The notes beneath the pieces are model-generated. The model was given only the letters and a program-made list of their open reading frames with translations, was not told where the DNA came from and searched no databases. Positions 35,292-44,849 of a stretch of DNA of 64,000 bases are shown in pieces. A program made the translations under genes and the position numbers. The DNA lies in assembly GCA_003008705.1 (NCBI GenBank), contig PDUO01000021.1:808766-872765 (forward strand), in the 5' to 3' direction. Numbering within the stretch: the first letter of the stretch is position 1; the number at the start of each line of letters is the position of its first letter. This DNA comes from Pezicula radicicola. Its lineage: Eukaryota; Ascomycota; Leotiomycetes; Helotiales; Dermateaceae.

Positions 35292-35785
35292 TATGGAGGA
35301 TTGTTATGGAGCATTATTACGGCCACTTGGGCCGTACCTCTGCCCACATTTTCTGCCGGCAAAATTAGATAGGCTCCCTATAATTATAGGCTATAGCACC
35401 CTATAAATATAGGCTAGTGCCCTGAAAAAATAGGTTATCGCACCCTAAAAATACAGGCTGTAGTGCCCCGAAAAATACAAGCTGTAATACCCTAAAAATA
35501 TAGGCTGTAGTGCCCTGAAAATACAAGTTGTAGTACTCCAAAAAAAACAGGCTGTAATACCCTGAAATATAAGCTGTAGTGACCCGAAAAATATAGGCTG
35601 TAGTACCCAGAAAATACAAGCTGTAGTGCCCTGAAAAATATAGGCTTTAGTGCCCTAAAGTATAGGCTATACTATATTCTTAGGGCTCTACTACTTACCG
35701 CCTTGAAAGCGGTGAGAATAAAATGGTACTTTGAGTACCCCGTACGGGAAGAGTTTTGGCCCAAGTGAGCGTAATAATCCTCCAT
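35292..35785. mobile_element. 494-bp MITE-like element built around a tandem array
   Basis: The ends are inverted repeats: 35306-35333 against 35758-35785 agree at 25 of 28 positions (ATGGAG.ATTATTACG..CACTTGGGCC), and the left end carries an extra partial copy starting at 35293 (ATGGAGGATT). Immediately outside is a 7-bp direct repeat ACCCGTC (35285-35291 and 35786-35792), as for a target-site duplication. A 7-8 bp duplication separates it from the TA-targeting MITEs and fits hAT- or Mutator-like elements. The centre (about 35390-35665) is a tandem array of a 21-24 bp unit. It begins 107 bp after the MFS stop codon. Confidence 0.75.
35390..35665. repeat. Tandem array, about 12 units of about 23 bp
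   Basis: The unit is approximately AGGCTGTAGTGCCCTGAAAAATAT with variations (TAGTACCC, TAATACCC, CAAGCTG). It lies wholly inside the element 35292-35785. The open frame that can be read through it on the minus strand is only a repetitive translation. Confidence 0.85.
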
Positions 35786-35792
35786 ACCCGTC

Positions 35793-36447
35793 CTTCTCAA
35801 AAACTTTTCCTTTTACTGGTTCATTCAGCTGACATGGATCCTGCTCGGCGCCTGAAAACCCCAAAGTACTTATGCAACGGCCTGAGATGACAAATATACT
35901 TCTTTCGCGCGATATACAAAAGCAGCCCCGGCTTTTTCAAATCGTGCAAGGTCTGCAGGTACGGGCCTCAATTCGAGCTTCCACACGACAAGCGTGAAGA
36001 AAATGCGCATGACTAACGTAGCTTGTTTTTGACCTGCGAGGTATTTCTGTCAGTATAACTCTAGTGATAAGATGCTATAGATTAGAACAATATATTTAAA
36101 AAATATAAATACTCTTTAATAACTATATTTATAATATTTTAGTAACTCTTAGAAATAAGAATATTAAAGTTTCTTACTGTATAGAGTTAATTAATTTATA
36201 TTAATAAATTAATAATATTTTAAAAACTAATTCTTTAGAATAAATAAATAAATAAATATAAGAGAGGCTAAGATTAGACAGGCTCTTTAAGTATAGTTTA
36301 GAAACTATAGTAGTATATATAAAAAGTTATTGCTTTTTAATTAACAGCCTGTTTAAGAGAAGCTAAATATTCTAAACATTTTTACTACCCTATTCGCGCC
36401 ATGAAGCCATTATCAGCTCACGTTTAACATCTTGAATTTACAGTTAT
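35793..36447. other. Intergenic with AT-rich block
   Basis: The segment about 36070-36375 is very AT-rich. It begins with AGATGCTATAGATTAGA (36070-36086), a 17-mer found again at 44720-44736 beside another AT-rich block. No gene is seen. Confidence 0.5.
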
Positions 36448-37560
36448 TCAGTAAACAATCGCAGTCCTCCGCTGCTGATAAGCCAGGGCCGTCATGTCTT
36501 CATACTTCGCAGGCGTCTTGTCCGCCACAAACTGAGGTAATGGACCCACCGACATCTGTCTGTGAGCCTTGAGAAAGAAAGCAATTGATCGTCTTGGACG
36601 CAAGTCATCGTTACTCCGATTCAACATCTCCCTCGGTGCCGTCACTTGGTGTAGTCCTGCCTGCAGAAAACCATTTGTCCACCTTTCGAGGGTATCGCCG
36701 ATGTTGACGATAAACTCAGACGGGTCCTCTCTTGGTACAGGCACAAACTTGGTTGGGTGATCCTTATCTTGGATTTCGAGTCCTCCCACATCATCCTGGG
36801 AGAGGAGCGTGATAATGCCAAAGTCGGTGTGAGGCCAGATACGACTTGTTCGACCTTCTTCAATAGTCTTCACGGCTATCCTTGGGTAATGGTTAAGACG
36901 TAGTTCACTAGCATGTCCTTGACACTTTTGGACAAAAGCGCCTTTCGGGAGATGCATAGAAATCTCCAAAGCTTCCATTAATGCGAGAGTGATTTGTTGG
37001 CTCCTGTCGAAGTAGGACTCGAGCCATGGTTGGAAGCCAGGAACCAATTTATCGTCAGGCCATTTGTTAGGAAATTCCGTATCTTCTGATGGACCCATGT
37101 CGAAATGTTCCTGAGGATTCAATTAGATTGTTGTGTGCTACTAAGTCTCGGAGGTGTCAGCTAAGATGTACCTTCGCGTCTTGACGGCTTTCAAGATCTG
37201 GTTTGGTGAGGTTGGTCTTGCCTCCTGTGTTCAGTAGGCCAGTCTTCTCGGCTCCAACTGAGCTCCATCCTCTTTGAGGCTTTGGACCATCTTCGTTGGC
37301 GATTCGTGCCTTCACTGAATCAGTAAGTTCGAAAAAGCGTCGGTTCTATCCTAGTCAGTCAGTGTTTTGAGCGAGCTACTATTTGAGTACGATCGTACCT
37401 CTTCAAATGCCCGCGATATATCTTCCTGGGAGATCCCGTGATTAATAAGCTTCACGAAGCCTGTACTTGCGAACCCTGCTAATAGTGCTTTTGAGAACTC
37501 GTAGCGTTCAGCTTGAGTTCCCGCATAAAAGTTTGAAAAGTCAAGTGTTTTTATCTGCAT
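36448..37560 (-). CDS. 2-oxoglutarate/Fe(II) oxygenase A (isopenicillin N synthase-like), echinocandin-cluster type
   Basis: This is a non-haem iron oxygenase, expected to hydroxylate a free amino acid precursor of the lipopeptide. Three exons, 37560-37399, 37345-37172 and 37110-36448, code 332 aa. The iron triad is His206 and Asp208 (WPHTDFG) and His266 (GLHQV); the 2-oxoglutarate anchor is Arg286-x-Ser (RRS). The N-terminal DIOX_N part is [12 protein letters not shown]...[11 protein letters not shown]. The first exon is 162 nt, the same as in oxygenase C (43256), and the intron positions correspond, so the two are paralogues. In known echinocandin pathways three such enzymes act: on leucine (to methylproline), on proline and on homotyrosine. 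I cannot assign which from sequence alone. A GATATAAA box lies 79 bp upstream. Confidence 0.85.
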
Positions 37561-39019
37561 GGTGAAAATTTCGGTCTTCTGATGCAGAGAAATGCAGGAA
37601 ACCTCTAGATGAGCGACATTGTATTCTTGTGCTTTATATCTGCGAAGATGGGCTGTGTTTGGAGTGAAGGTTTTAAGCGAGTGCTGTGGATTTTGTCACA
37701 CCAGGCCACGACACGCCATTACTGATCCGCTACATATAAACTAATAAAATTCTCTGTGCACATATCTGAGTTGATATAGCACGATCCAGTGTGCCAGTAC
37801 AGGAGAGCCAAGAACCAGAATTATGAATTTATCAATAACAGGCCGATTCTCTTGACCGAGCACACAGAGTATCTAGCGGACTAACGCGTGGTACTGCAAC
37901 AACATCGATCGCTTCCGAACATGCTTATTCAGCCTTACTCCAAGCTCTTTAGACTACAATAGAATAAGATGAAATTACGTTGATGTATAATAAGCGACCA
38001 TAAGTCAACGCCCAAATGTGTAAAAATGTGTGTTTTAATACAAAACCCTCTACTCCTTTAAGTTGTTTATTTATTTAATTATACTATAATATACTCCACT
38101 ATATACTGTTAATAGTGATGAGAACTAAGGCAAGGAAGGATATTAATATAACTAATAATAGTACTTTATCTAAAAAACATTTTTAGTATAATATATGCTT
38201 TCTAGAAAGGCCGTACAAGGATCTATGTTATAAGATTTTAGTAAGACCAGCTAGTACTTTGATGGAAGGAGGTCAGTCAACCACGCGATCTACTCTCAAT
38301 TATCCCTAACCCTTGAGACGGTTAAACTGGTTAACGATGCAAAGTTGTGTTTACATAAATGTTCGCTGACACGAAAGCCACTTTATCAATCCTCCAGAGC
38401 TAGTAATGCCGATCTTTGTGCCGACGAGGTGGGAGATCGACTGAATCGTCAAGACGGAAAGAGTGTTGCACATGCAATAAATCCCTCAAAGGAGCTGAAA
38501 AATGGAAATCTAATATTTTAGCTTGACAGGTTCATCTCGCATCGCTAGAGGAGTATAGTCGCGGATCGCATTCTACTCTGAGTGAAGACTTCTTTAATTC
38601 GGGGGCCCTAAGCTATTACAGGACTTACAGCTATGTAGGGAAGAGATCAACTGTCTTGTTTTCTCCAGCAGTCATTCTGTCCAGCCGTATTGGAGCCGAC
38701 CTGCAAGGCATGGATTGAGTTCACTGACCTCTCACCAATAAGCTAAACGCAAGCTGAAGCTCGTCGTTGGAGTACAATACCTCTCGAGTTTGACTGCCAG
38801 CGCTCTTTACAGTTGACATAGTTCCAGATCCCATAAGTTTATTATATACTGTTCTTGATCTCTGAAAGTCACCGAGTGATCCTCAGTTCATCTGCCTTCC
38901 AAACCGTTGTTTACATCAAAATCTTTCTTATCCGACAGAAGGCCCCATCCTTCGTTTGGCCTAACAGACACTTCTAGACGCCAACAGAAAGTCTCTCCTA
39001 ATAGCATCACAAAATCACG
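37561..39019. promoter_or_regulatory. Divergent intergenic region, oxygenase A (-) and acyl-AMP ligase (+)
   Basis: These 1.46 kb hold both promoters. A TATA-like GATATAAA reads on the minus strand at 37639-37632. An AT-rich decayed block occupies about 38030-38200. A TTATTATATACT element at about 38838-38850 may serve the ligase. No gene is seen. Confidence 0.5.
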
Positions 39020-41034
39020 ATGGTTTTCACGTCACCAAAATGGTGTCGAGACATTCTTATGCCCATTCCAGACAAGGAGCTTGTGGGTGAATTTGTTATG
39101 AGAAGAGGTCATGGTCTCAACGACGTACCTGAAGATAGCCCGAGCACAATATGTGCTTACACAGGCAGGTCATACTCGATAAAGGACATTAGATACAACG
39201 TGAAGTGTCTATCAAAAAGCCTAGGTCAGGCATTAGGTTGGGATTTCAATCAAGGCAGTCCCGAGGATAAAGTTGTCGCTGTCTGTTCTTTGAACTCGGT
39301 ATGCGAAACTCGGCATTGTGCAAGAAGCGCACTTGATGCTTTCAAACTTGTCTGTGTCATTGCTAAAACATTGTTCAGATCGATTATGTCCCTCTCACTT
39401 GGGCCATTCATCGAATTGGCGGCACCTGCCTGCTTCTTCATCCAACATCGTCGGCTGCTGAGCTTGAGGTTTTGATGAGAAAAGCCAATTGCAAGGCCAT
39501 TTTTACTTGCAAGGCGTTGTTGGATCCTTGTCAAACTGCTTTTATGGCGATAAACGGTAATCTTTCCAACATTTTCTTGCTGGAATTGCCAGGAGAACCG
39601 CCAATCTCTGTATCAAACAGAACAGTATCCCAGATGATCGCAGGTGGAGAGCATTTGCCTGATCTGCCACCTCTGAACTTGGAGGGCTTTGAAAGTAAGG
39701 AACGCTTGGCCTATCTATGCCCAACAAGTGGTACATCCGGGTTTCTGGTACGTACACATAATATAACCTGCGGATTTAGCTGCGACTGTCTAATATTCGA
39801 CCTCAGAAAATTGCAAGGGTGTCGCACGCGAACGTGATGGCGAATATTCTGCAAGCAACAACCATCGACTCTTGCACCTTTCCTGGACGAACAGATGTCA
39901 GCCTGGGCATATTGCCACTCAGTCATGCCTATGGCCTTTTGCTTCAACACTTTTTGAATTGGCGGGGAGATTGTATCATCTTACATCCAAAATTCGATAT
40001 GCAAGCAGTTTTGAACTCTGTGCAGCAGTATCGCATTCGCAGAATGTACCTGGTAAGTCTAGACCATAAGTCTTGCCCAGTGGAGTTGGTGGCTAACGAT
40101 GTCATAGGTACCTACCATCATTGGGGCACTTGTCACGAACCCGATCTTGTTCAAACTTTACGATCTGTCTTCCGTGAAGCGTGTTATCAGCGGCTCTGCC
40201 AGCCTACCCGAACAGGTGTCTAAGGCAGTGTATCAACTTTGTCCGGAATGGGAAATCAACCCTGGATATGGTACGCCCAATGACCACGCATTCTTGTATT
40301 ATATTATTGTTATCGTTCGTCTAGCTCACATCGTGCAGGTTTGACTGAGGCCTTTGTTTGCGTGTCGTGGACTAGTCCTAACAGCAGCTATCCAGGGTCT
40401 GCTGGCTGTCTCCTCCCATTAGTGGAAGCTCGACTTGTGGATGCTGATGGCTCAGACATCACTGCTCATGGACAAGCGGGAGATCTCCTGGTACGCTCGC
40501 CCAGTGTTATGAAAGGTTATTTTTCGGAGGACTCGGCAGACACTACAACTTTCGATTCGGATGGATGGCTCCGAACTGGTGATGTGGCAACCTTCCAGGA
40601 GAATGCCCAAGGTGACAGTCATCTCTTCATTGTGGATAGAAAGAAAGACATCATGAAGGTGAAGGTACTTGTCTGCATACCTATCAGGACAAGATTCTTT
40701 CGCTGACAAATATCTTTTACAGGGCATTCAAGTTCCTCCAGTTGAAATTGAGGCACACCTTGTGGCTCATCCCGCCGTGGATGATGCAGCAGTGATTGCC
40801 ATACCAGACGAAGATGCTGGAGAACGTCCATTCGCCTTTGTTGTACGTTCTCAGAAGGTCATGACAGATGTTGACGAGAAGAGTCTCAAGCAGGATATAA
40901 GCAAGCACATTCAAAACACGCTGACCGAGCCTTACTGGTTGCGTCAGAATATCAACTTCATCGAGGCTATCCCTAAGAGCCACAACGGGAAGGCTTTAAA
41001 GTTCAAGTTGAAGCAGCAGCTTGTCACTGCTTAG
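39020..41034 (+). CDS. ecdI: Fatty acyl-AMP ligase of the lipopeptide pathway (EcdI type)
   Basis: This ANL-superfamily enzyme is expected to adenylate the long-chain fatty acid and pass it to the loading carrier domain of the NRPS. Six exons, 39020-39298, 39379-39747, 39807-40052, 40108-40270, 40339-40664 and 40723-41034, code 564 aa. The core motifs come out in one frame only after splicing: A3 P-loop [20 protein letters not shown]4/A5 region [34 protein letters not shown]7 GDLLVRSP, A8 GWLRTGDVA and DRKKDIMK, and A10 [10 protein letters not shown] with the catalytic Lys. No carrier domain is attached. The usual P-loop residues after SGT-SG are altered (FLKIAR for PKG), although the following K and SH are kept. 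It sits between two oxygenase genes. The orthology to EcdI is inferred from family plus neighbours. Confidence 0.85.
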
Positions 41035-41513
41035 ATAAGGTTCACATGTACGGTACATACTCTACCTTGACAAAAGTATGGATATAGTGGAAAGTACTCC
41101 GTACTGGAGTCATGTATTAAAGATAGTCCCACTAGTACAACTGTTTCTGGGTACGTGATATGGGTCATAGGAAGTTGCAATACAATAAAAGATGCCTCTT
41201 ATCACTTACTGGCTTCTGACGGCTTTGACATCAGACACTACTCTAAGTCTTCCCAAGTAGAGACCTGATCTTCTACTAGATTCACCCCTTTCTTGAGATT
41301 TGTACATGTCCCAAATCCGGTTCTTATGCAAATTTGTCAAGTACTTGCACATTCCGTTTTCAAGAGCAAATCACTACACTAAGAATAACCCTCCTCATCT
41401 ACACCACCCAAGAGGGCATGACAATGAAGATTCAAGCTTACACCAGGCACAGAGATGTATTCAATGGTTATCGCAAAAGCTTTATGGGGTTTTATTAATG
41501 CAAAAGTCTGGAT
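41035..41513. terminator. Convergent 3' region, ligase (+) and oxygenase B (-)
   Basis: This 479-bp convergent spacer must hold both 3' ends. No distinct polyadenylation signal beyond short AATAAA-like words (about 41183) is visible, and no gene. Confidence 0.4.
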
Positions 41514-42560
41514 CTAAGCCTGGAACTTATACTGTAAGAACTTCCGATTCTCCTCCATACCACCCATCAATATGGAGTCCTTCTTCTGTTGGTCGTGAGA
41601 CTCTCTGAAATGGTCGAACTTGCGATCATGCCACGATCTTGCACTGATCAGATTTCCATGGAAGTCCTTGAAAACTGCTTCATCTTCGGGGCGGAGGAAG
41701 TATGCCAATGTGTACCTGTCTTCAGTTTGATGTGGACCTATTGGCAGTACTCTGTGTATGACAGACGAGAATACACAGTCCGAAAGAAACCTCAAGGAGT
41801 CCCCAACATTGACAACTACAAACCCTGCACGGGGCTCTACGTGACACCAACCCTCTGGTGTAAGTCGTTGCAGACCACGCTGGCCAGTGAGGAGAAATGT
41901 CAACGTGCCAACATCCGTATGCCTGTTGTGGCCTACGCCATGTTCTATTGAATCCTGCTTTGGATATTTGAGAAAAGTGAGGTTCGTCCGGGTAATAGCG
42001 CTATCTCTATGGCAAGCTTCAAAGCGTCTGTTGCCATGGCGACCCATCGTGTCCGAAAGACGCGATAATATCATCAGAAGCATGCCATGGACATACTTTG
42101 TAAAGCGATCGAACACGTCGACATTAGCTTCGACAACAGTGGACATGTCTTGAGCGCCATTTCTGAGTTGGTTCCACGAGACCTGAAAGTCATCAGTATC
42201 CGGCATCGTGTAAATTAATCTTGCGGTAGAATAATTTAGTACCTTGAAAGACTCGTAGTAATCTGGCAATCCATCTAGTACTCCGGCAGAGGTAGCGACG
42301 GGTTCATAGCCAACAGTATCACTTTTGCGGTCGTCCTTCATCTTTTGATCCAGAGGTTGGTCAAAATAGTGTTTCATGATTCCAAGCAGTGATTTATAGT
42401 CGCCCAGCAATTGTTCGTGATCTCGTAGATCCAAGTAGAAGAACCCATCGTTTACACATGCTTCAAAAAGTCTTGTCGATTCTTCTGGATTATTGTCCTC
42501 GAGTCGAGATAGAGACAAAGAAGATAGCTGTGAGTTTTCCGATTGCTTGATGTAATCCAT
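41514..42560 (-). CDS. 2-oxoglutarate/Fe(II) oxygenase B, divergent from A and C
   Basis: This is a second cluster oxygenase. The frame is open without interruption, but a 60-nt intron (42242-42183: GTACTA donor, CTGATGA branch, TTTCAG acceptor) probably hides in it, because removing it gives ESFK-VSWNQL, the expected family reading. Spliced: 42560-42243 and 42182-41514, 328 aa. Unspliced: 348 aa. The iron triad is His194 and Asp196 (HNRHTDVG) and His249 (SSVIHRV). The 2-oxoglutarate Arg262 is in EDRYTLAYF. The N-terminus (SLSRLEDNNPEESTRLFEAC) and exon plan differ from A and C, so it is a different subfamily member, probably with a different substrate. It is transcribed divergently from oxygenase C. 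A GATATAAATATC box lies about 87 bp upstream of the ATG. Confidence 0.85.
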   Translation of the reverse strand: MDYIKQSENSQLSSLSLSRLEDNNPEESTRLFEACVNDGFFYLDLRDHEQLLGDYKSLLGIMKHYFDQPLDQKMKDDRKSDTVGYEPVATSAGVLDGLPDYYESFKVLNYSTARLIYTMPDTDDFQVSWNQLRNGAQDMSTVVEANVDVFDRFTKYVHGMLLMILSRLSDTMGRHGNRRFEACHRDSAITRTNLTFLKYPKQDSIEHGVGHNRHTDVGTLTFLLTGQRGLQRLTPEGWCHVEPRAGFVVVNVGDSLRFLSDCVFSSVIHRVLPIGPHQTEDRYTLAYFLRPEDEAVFKDFHGNLISARSWHDRKFDHFRESHDQQKKDSILMGGMEENRKFLQYKFQA

Positions 42561-43255
42561 TGTGTCCGCCGATATGAGTGAAGATGAACCTAGTCAAGGG
42601 CACTAATACATCAAAGTAGTATTGTCTTAAAGGTAGATATTTATATCGTCAACATGCACTACTGTTGTCAATGGCACGAAGGCTTGTGTAGCTAATCTAG
42701 ACTGCCTTACGGATATCATCCCAGGCGAGCATGGGTTAACTTTCTGCATTTTTACAATTCACACCATCACAATCAGAAATAACTGTAAGATCTCAGGCTG
42801 TTAAAGCCACCCAGCTTTCACGCCAGCACACTCACTTTACTATCAAAGAATCCTGGGCGCCACTCAAATCGTAGCGTTTGACTCAGATGGCACAAGTGCG
42901 ACATCGGCCAGTGCAATTTAATGGTATGGGCAGACTTTGCTTTGATTTAGAGACCTGTACTAATATCAGACTTGGCACCTGGAACATAGTGTCTACACAT
43001 CCCGGACCAAATCGAACCATGGTGAGTTAGGGACCATTTCTCAGACGTTCTATAGTTTTGATAAACTTCTCTTAGTCCTCTCTTTCCCTTTTTCGGATAT
43101 CAGGGGCGCTTATGGCTCATCATATTCCTCCAGACGAAGCATCTTACTAGCGCTTGAGATATAAATTGAGAGCGCCGATATAATATTCACATTATCACTC
43201 TCATTCTCAACTCAAGTCCATCATTTTGGATCACTGAATAAGAGTTATCGTTACC
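42561..43255. promoter_or_regulatory. Divergent promoter region, oxygenases B (-) and C (+)
   Basis: These 695 bp are shared by two oppositely transcribed oxygenase genes. TATA-like boxes are present at both ends: 42647-42636 (minus, GATATAAATATC) and 43158-43165 (plus, GATATAAA). The layout suggests co-regulation; no regulator site can be named. Confidence 0.55.
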
Positions 43256-44353
43256 ATGGCGATTCAAACACTCGACTATCGAAACTTCCAGCATGGCACC
43301 CCAGAGCAATCCAAAGAGTTTTGTCATGCCCTTTGTGACACTTTGTCAACTTGGGGCTTTGCTAAGATACGAAACACATCTATCACAGACGCTGTCATAG
43401 ACGAGCTCTTTTCATATGTCAGTCTACTAAAATCACAAGTTCATGAGACAGACACTCTAACTTATCGTTAGAACAAACGCTTCTTTGCCTTACCCGAACA
43501 TATCAAACAGAAGGCTCCTCACCCTGCAGCAGCCAATCCGCATCGGGGTTGGAGTGCTGTTGGCCAAGAGCAGCTATCAAGAATCGCTGGTTTTGAGAAA
43601 GATGAAGAGATCGAGGGGTTCGTTCCAGAGTTTCGGGTGCGTCAATGATTGAAAGCTGGTTCATTGGCCGATGTGTTCTGACTTGGCGGACAGGAGTCTT
43701 TTGATCAAGGTGCAGCTGATGATGAGCTTTTCCCCAATCGTTGGGTCGATGAAGATGACTTGCCAGGGTTTCGAAAATTTATGGAGAATTACTATGATAT
43801 GTGCTACAACTTCCATACTCAGCTTCTCCGAGCAATCTCGACCGGGTTAAACCTTCCTGAGGATCTCCTTTTGTCAAGACATCAGACCGACACTAGTGAG
43901 CTTCGTATCAATCACTACCCTCCCATACCTTGCGAGAACCTGAAATCGGGCATGAGGATTGGTGAGCACTCAGACTTCGGAACCCTTACACTGTTACTGC
44001 AGGACTCTGTGGGCGGCCTGCAGGTTGAGGACCAAAAAAATCCAGGCACATTTATCCCTGTGGAGCCGGACAATATGTACGAAGTCATTATCAATGTTGG
44101 TGACTGTCTACAACGTTGGACAAATAGGAAATTACGCTCGGCAAATCATCGAGTGCATCTACCTGAAGGCAAAAACGCCAAATCGGGTGAGATTTTGGCC
44201 GAGCGCTATTCAGTGGCGTATTTTGGCAAACCGGACAGATGCGTGCTAGTTGACACACTGCCGGAGTTTTGCAGAGGTGGGGAGGGCAAATACAACGATC
44301 ATATGAATGCGCTGGAGTACAATCAGGCAAAACTGCTGCGTACATATGGATAG
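43256..44353 (+). CDS. 2-oxoglutarate/Fe(II) oxygenase C, paralogue of A
   Basis: This non-haem oxygenase acts on a lipopeptide building block. Three exons, 43256-43417, 43472-43636 and 43694-44353, code 328 aa. The first donor is GTCAGT rather than GTA/GTGAGT, which is tolerated in fungi; the frame and the 162-nt exon match oxygenase A. The iron triad is His201 and Asp203 (GEHSDFG) and His261 (SANHRV). The 2-oxoglutarate Arg280-x-Ser is in ERYSVAYF. The N-terminal part IQTLDYRNFQHGTPEQSKEF matches the opening of A ([20 protein letters not shown]) in length and spacing. The pairwise likeness of A and C suggests duplication followed by substrate change. Substrate (Leu, Pro or homotyrosine) cannot be chosen from the sequence. 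Confidence 0.87.
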
Positions 44354-44849
44354 AAAGTGGAATGGAAAACGCTGTTATTAACAGATAGGTGATAGTTTGT
44401 TAGAATTAACAAAAAATATAAAACTAAATAAGAGTTATTAGGTCTAGTATATATAAATATTTATTCCTTAAAGTTTTTTACTTCAGGTATATTTTATAAC
44501 TAATAAGACCTTTATACTAATATATTTATAGATTTATTAGGATAGTTATTAAAGTTAATAACTTGATTAATAATAATATCTCTTATATTTAACCCTACTC
44601 TTCTAGCTCTAGTCTCTTCTTTTCTCTTTAGCTTAGAATCTTTATATAGATAGCTAGTTACTTACAATTTACTATCAAAAAATTACGTGCTATTACACTA
44701 TGGGGGGGGGGTTAAGGGGAGATGCTATAGATTAGAGAGGTCTATCCTTATTTCTTATATATAACACACATCTATAACTGTGCACTGAGATTCGCCTCGA
44801 CATAAAAAATAGAAAACATAAAAGGATAATCGAGCAAAGATCGCAAACT
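44354..44849. other. AT-rich intergenic block and htyB promoter
   Basis: The segment about 44390-44700 is very AT-rich. A run of ten G follows at 44702-44711, then AGATGCTATAGATTAGA (44720-44736), the 17-mer also found at 36070. A TTATATATAAC element at about 44754-44764 lies about 90 bp before the htyB start and probably is its TATA box. Confidence 0.5.

Noticed and set aside
35401..35619. Minus-strand frame of repetitive YYxLYFQGTTAYIFR-like peptides
   Set aside because: It is the translation of the tandem array inside the MITE-like element, not a gene.
35390..35665. Regularly spaced repeats considered as a CRISPR array
   Set aside because: Units are contiguous without unique spacers and lie in a fungal genome inside an inverted-repeat element.
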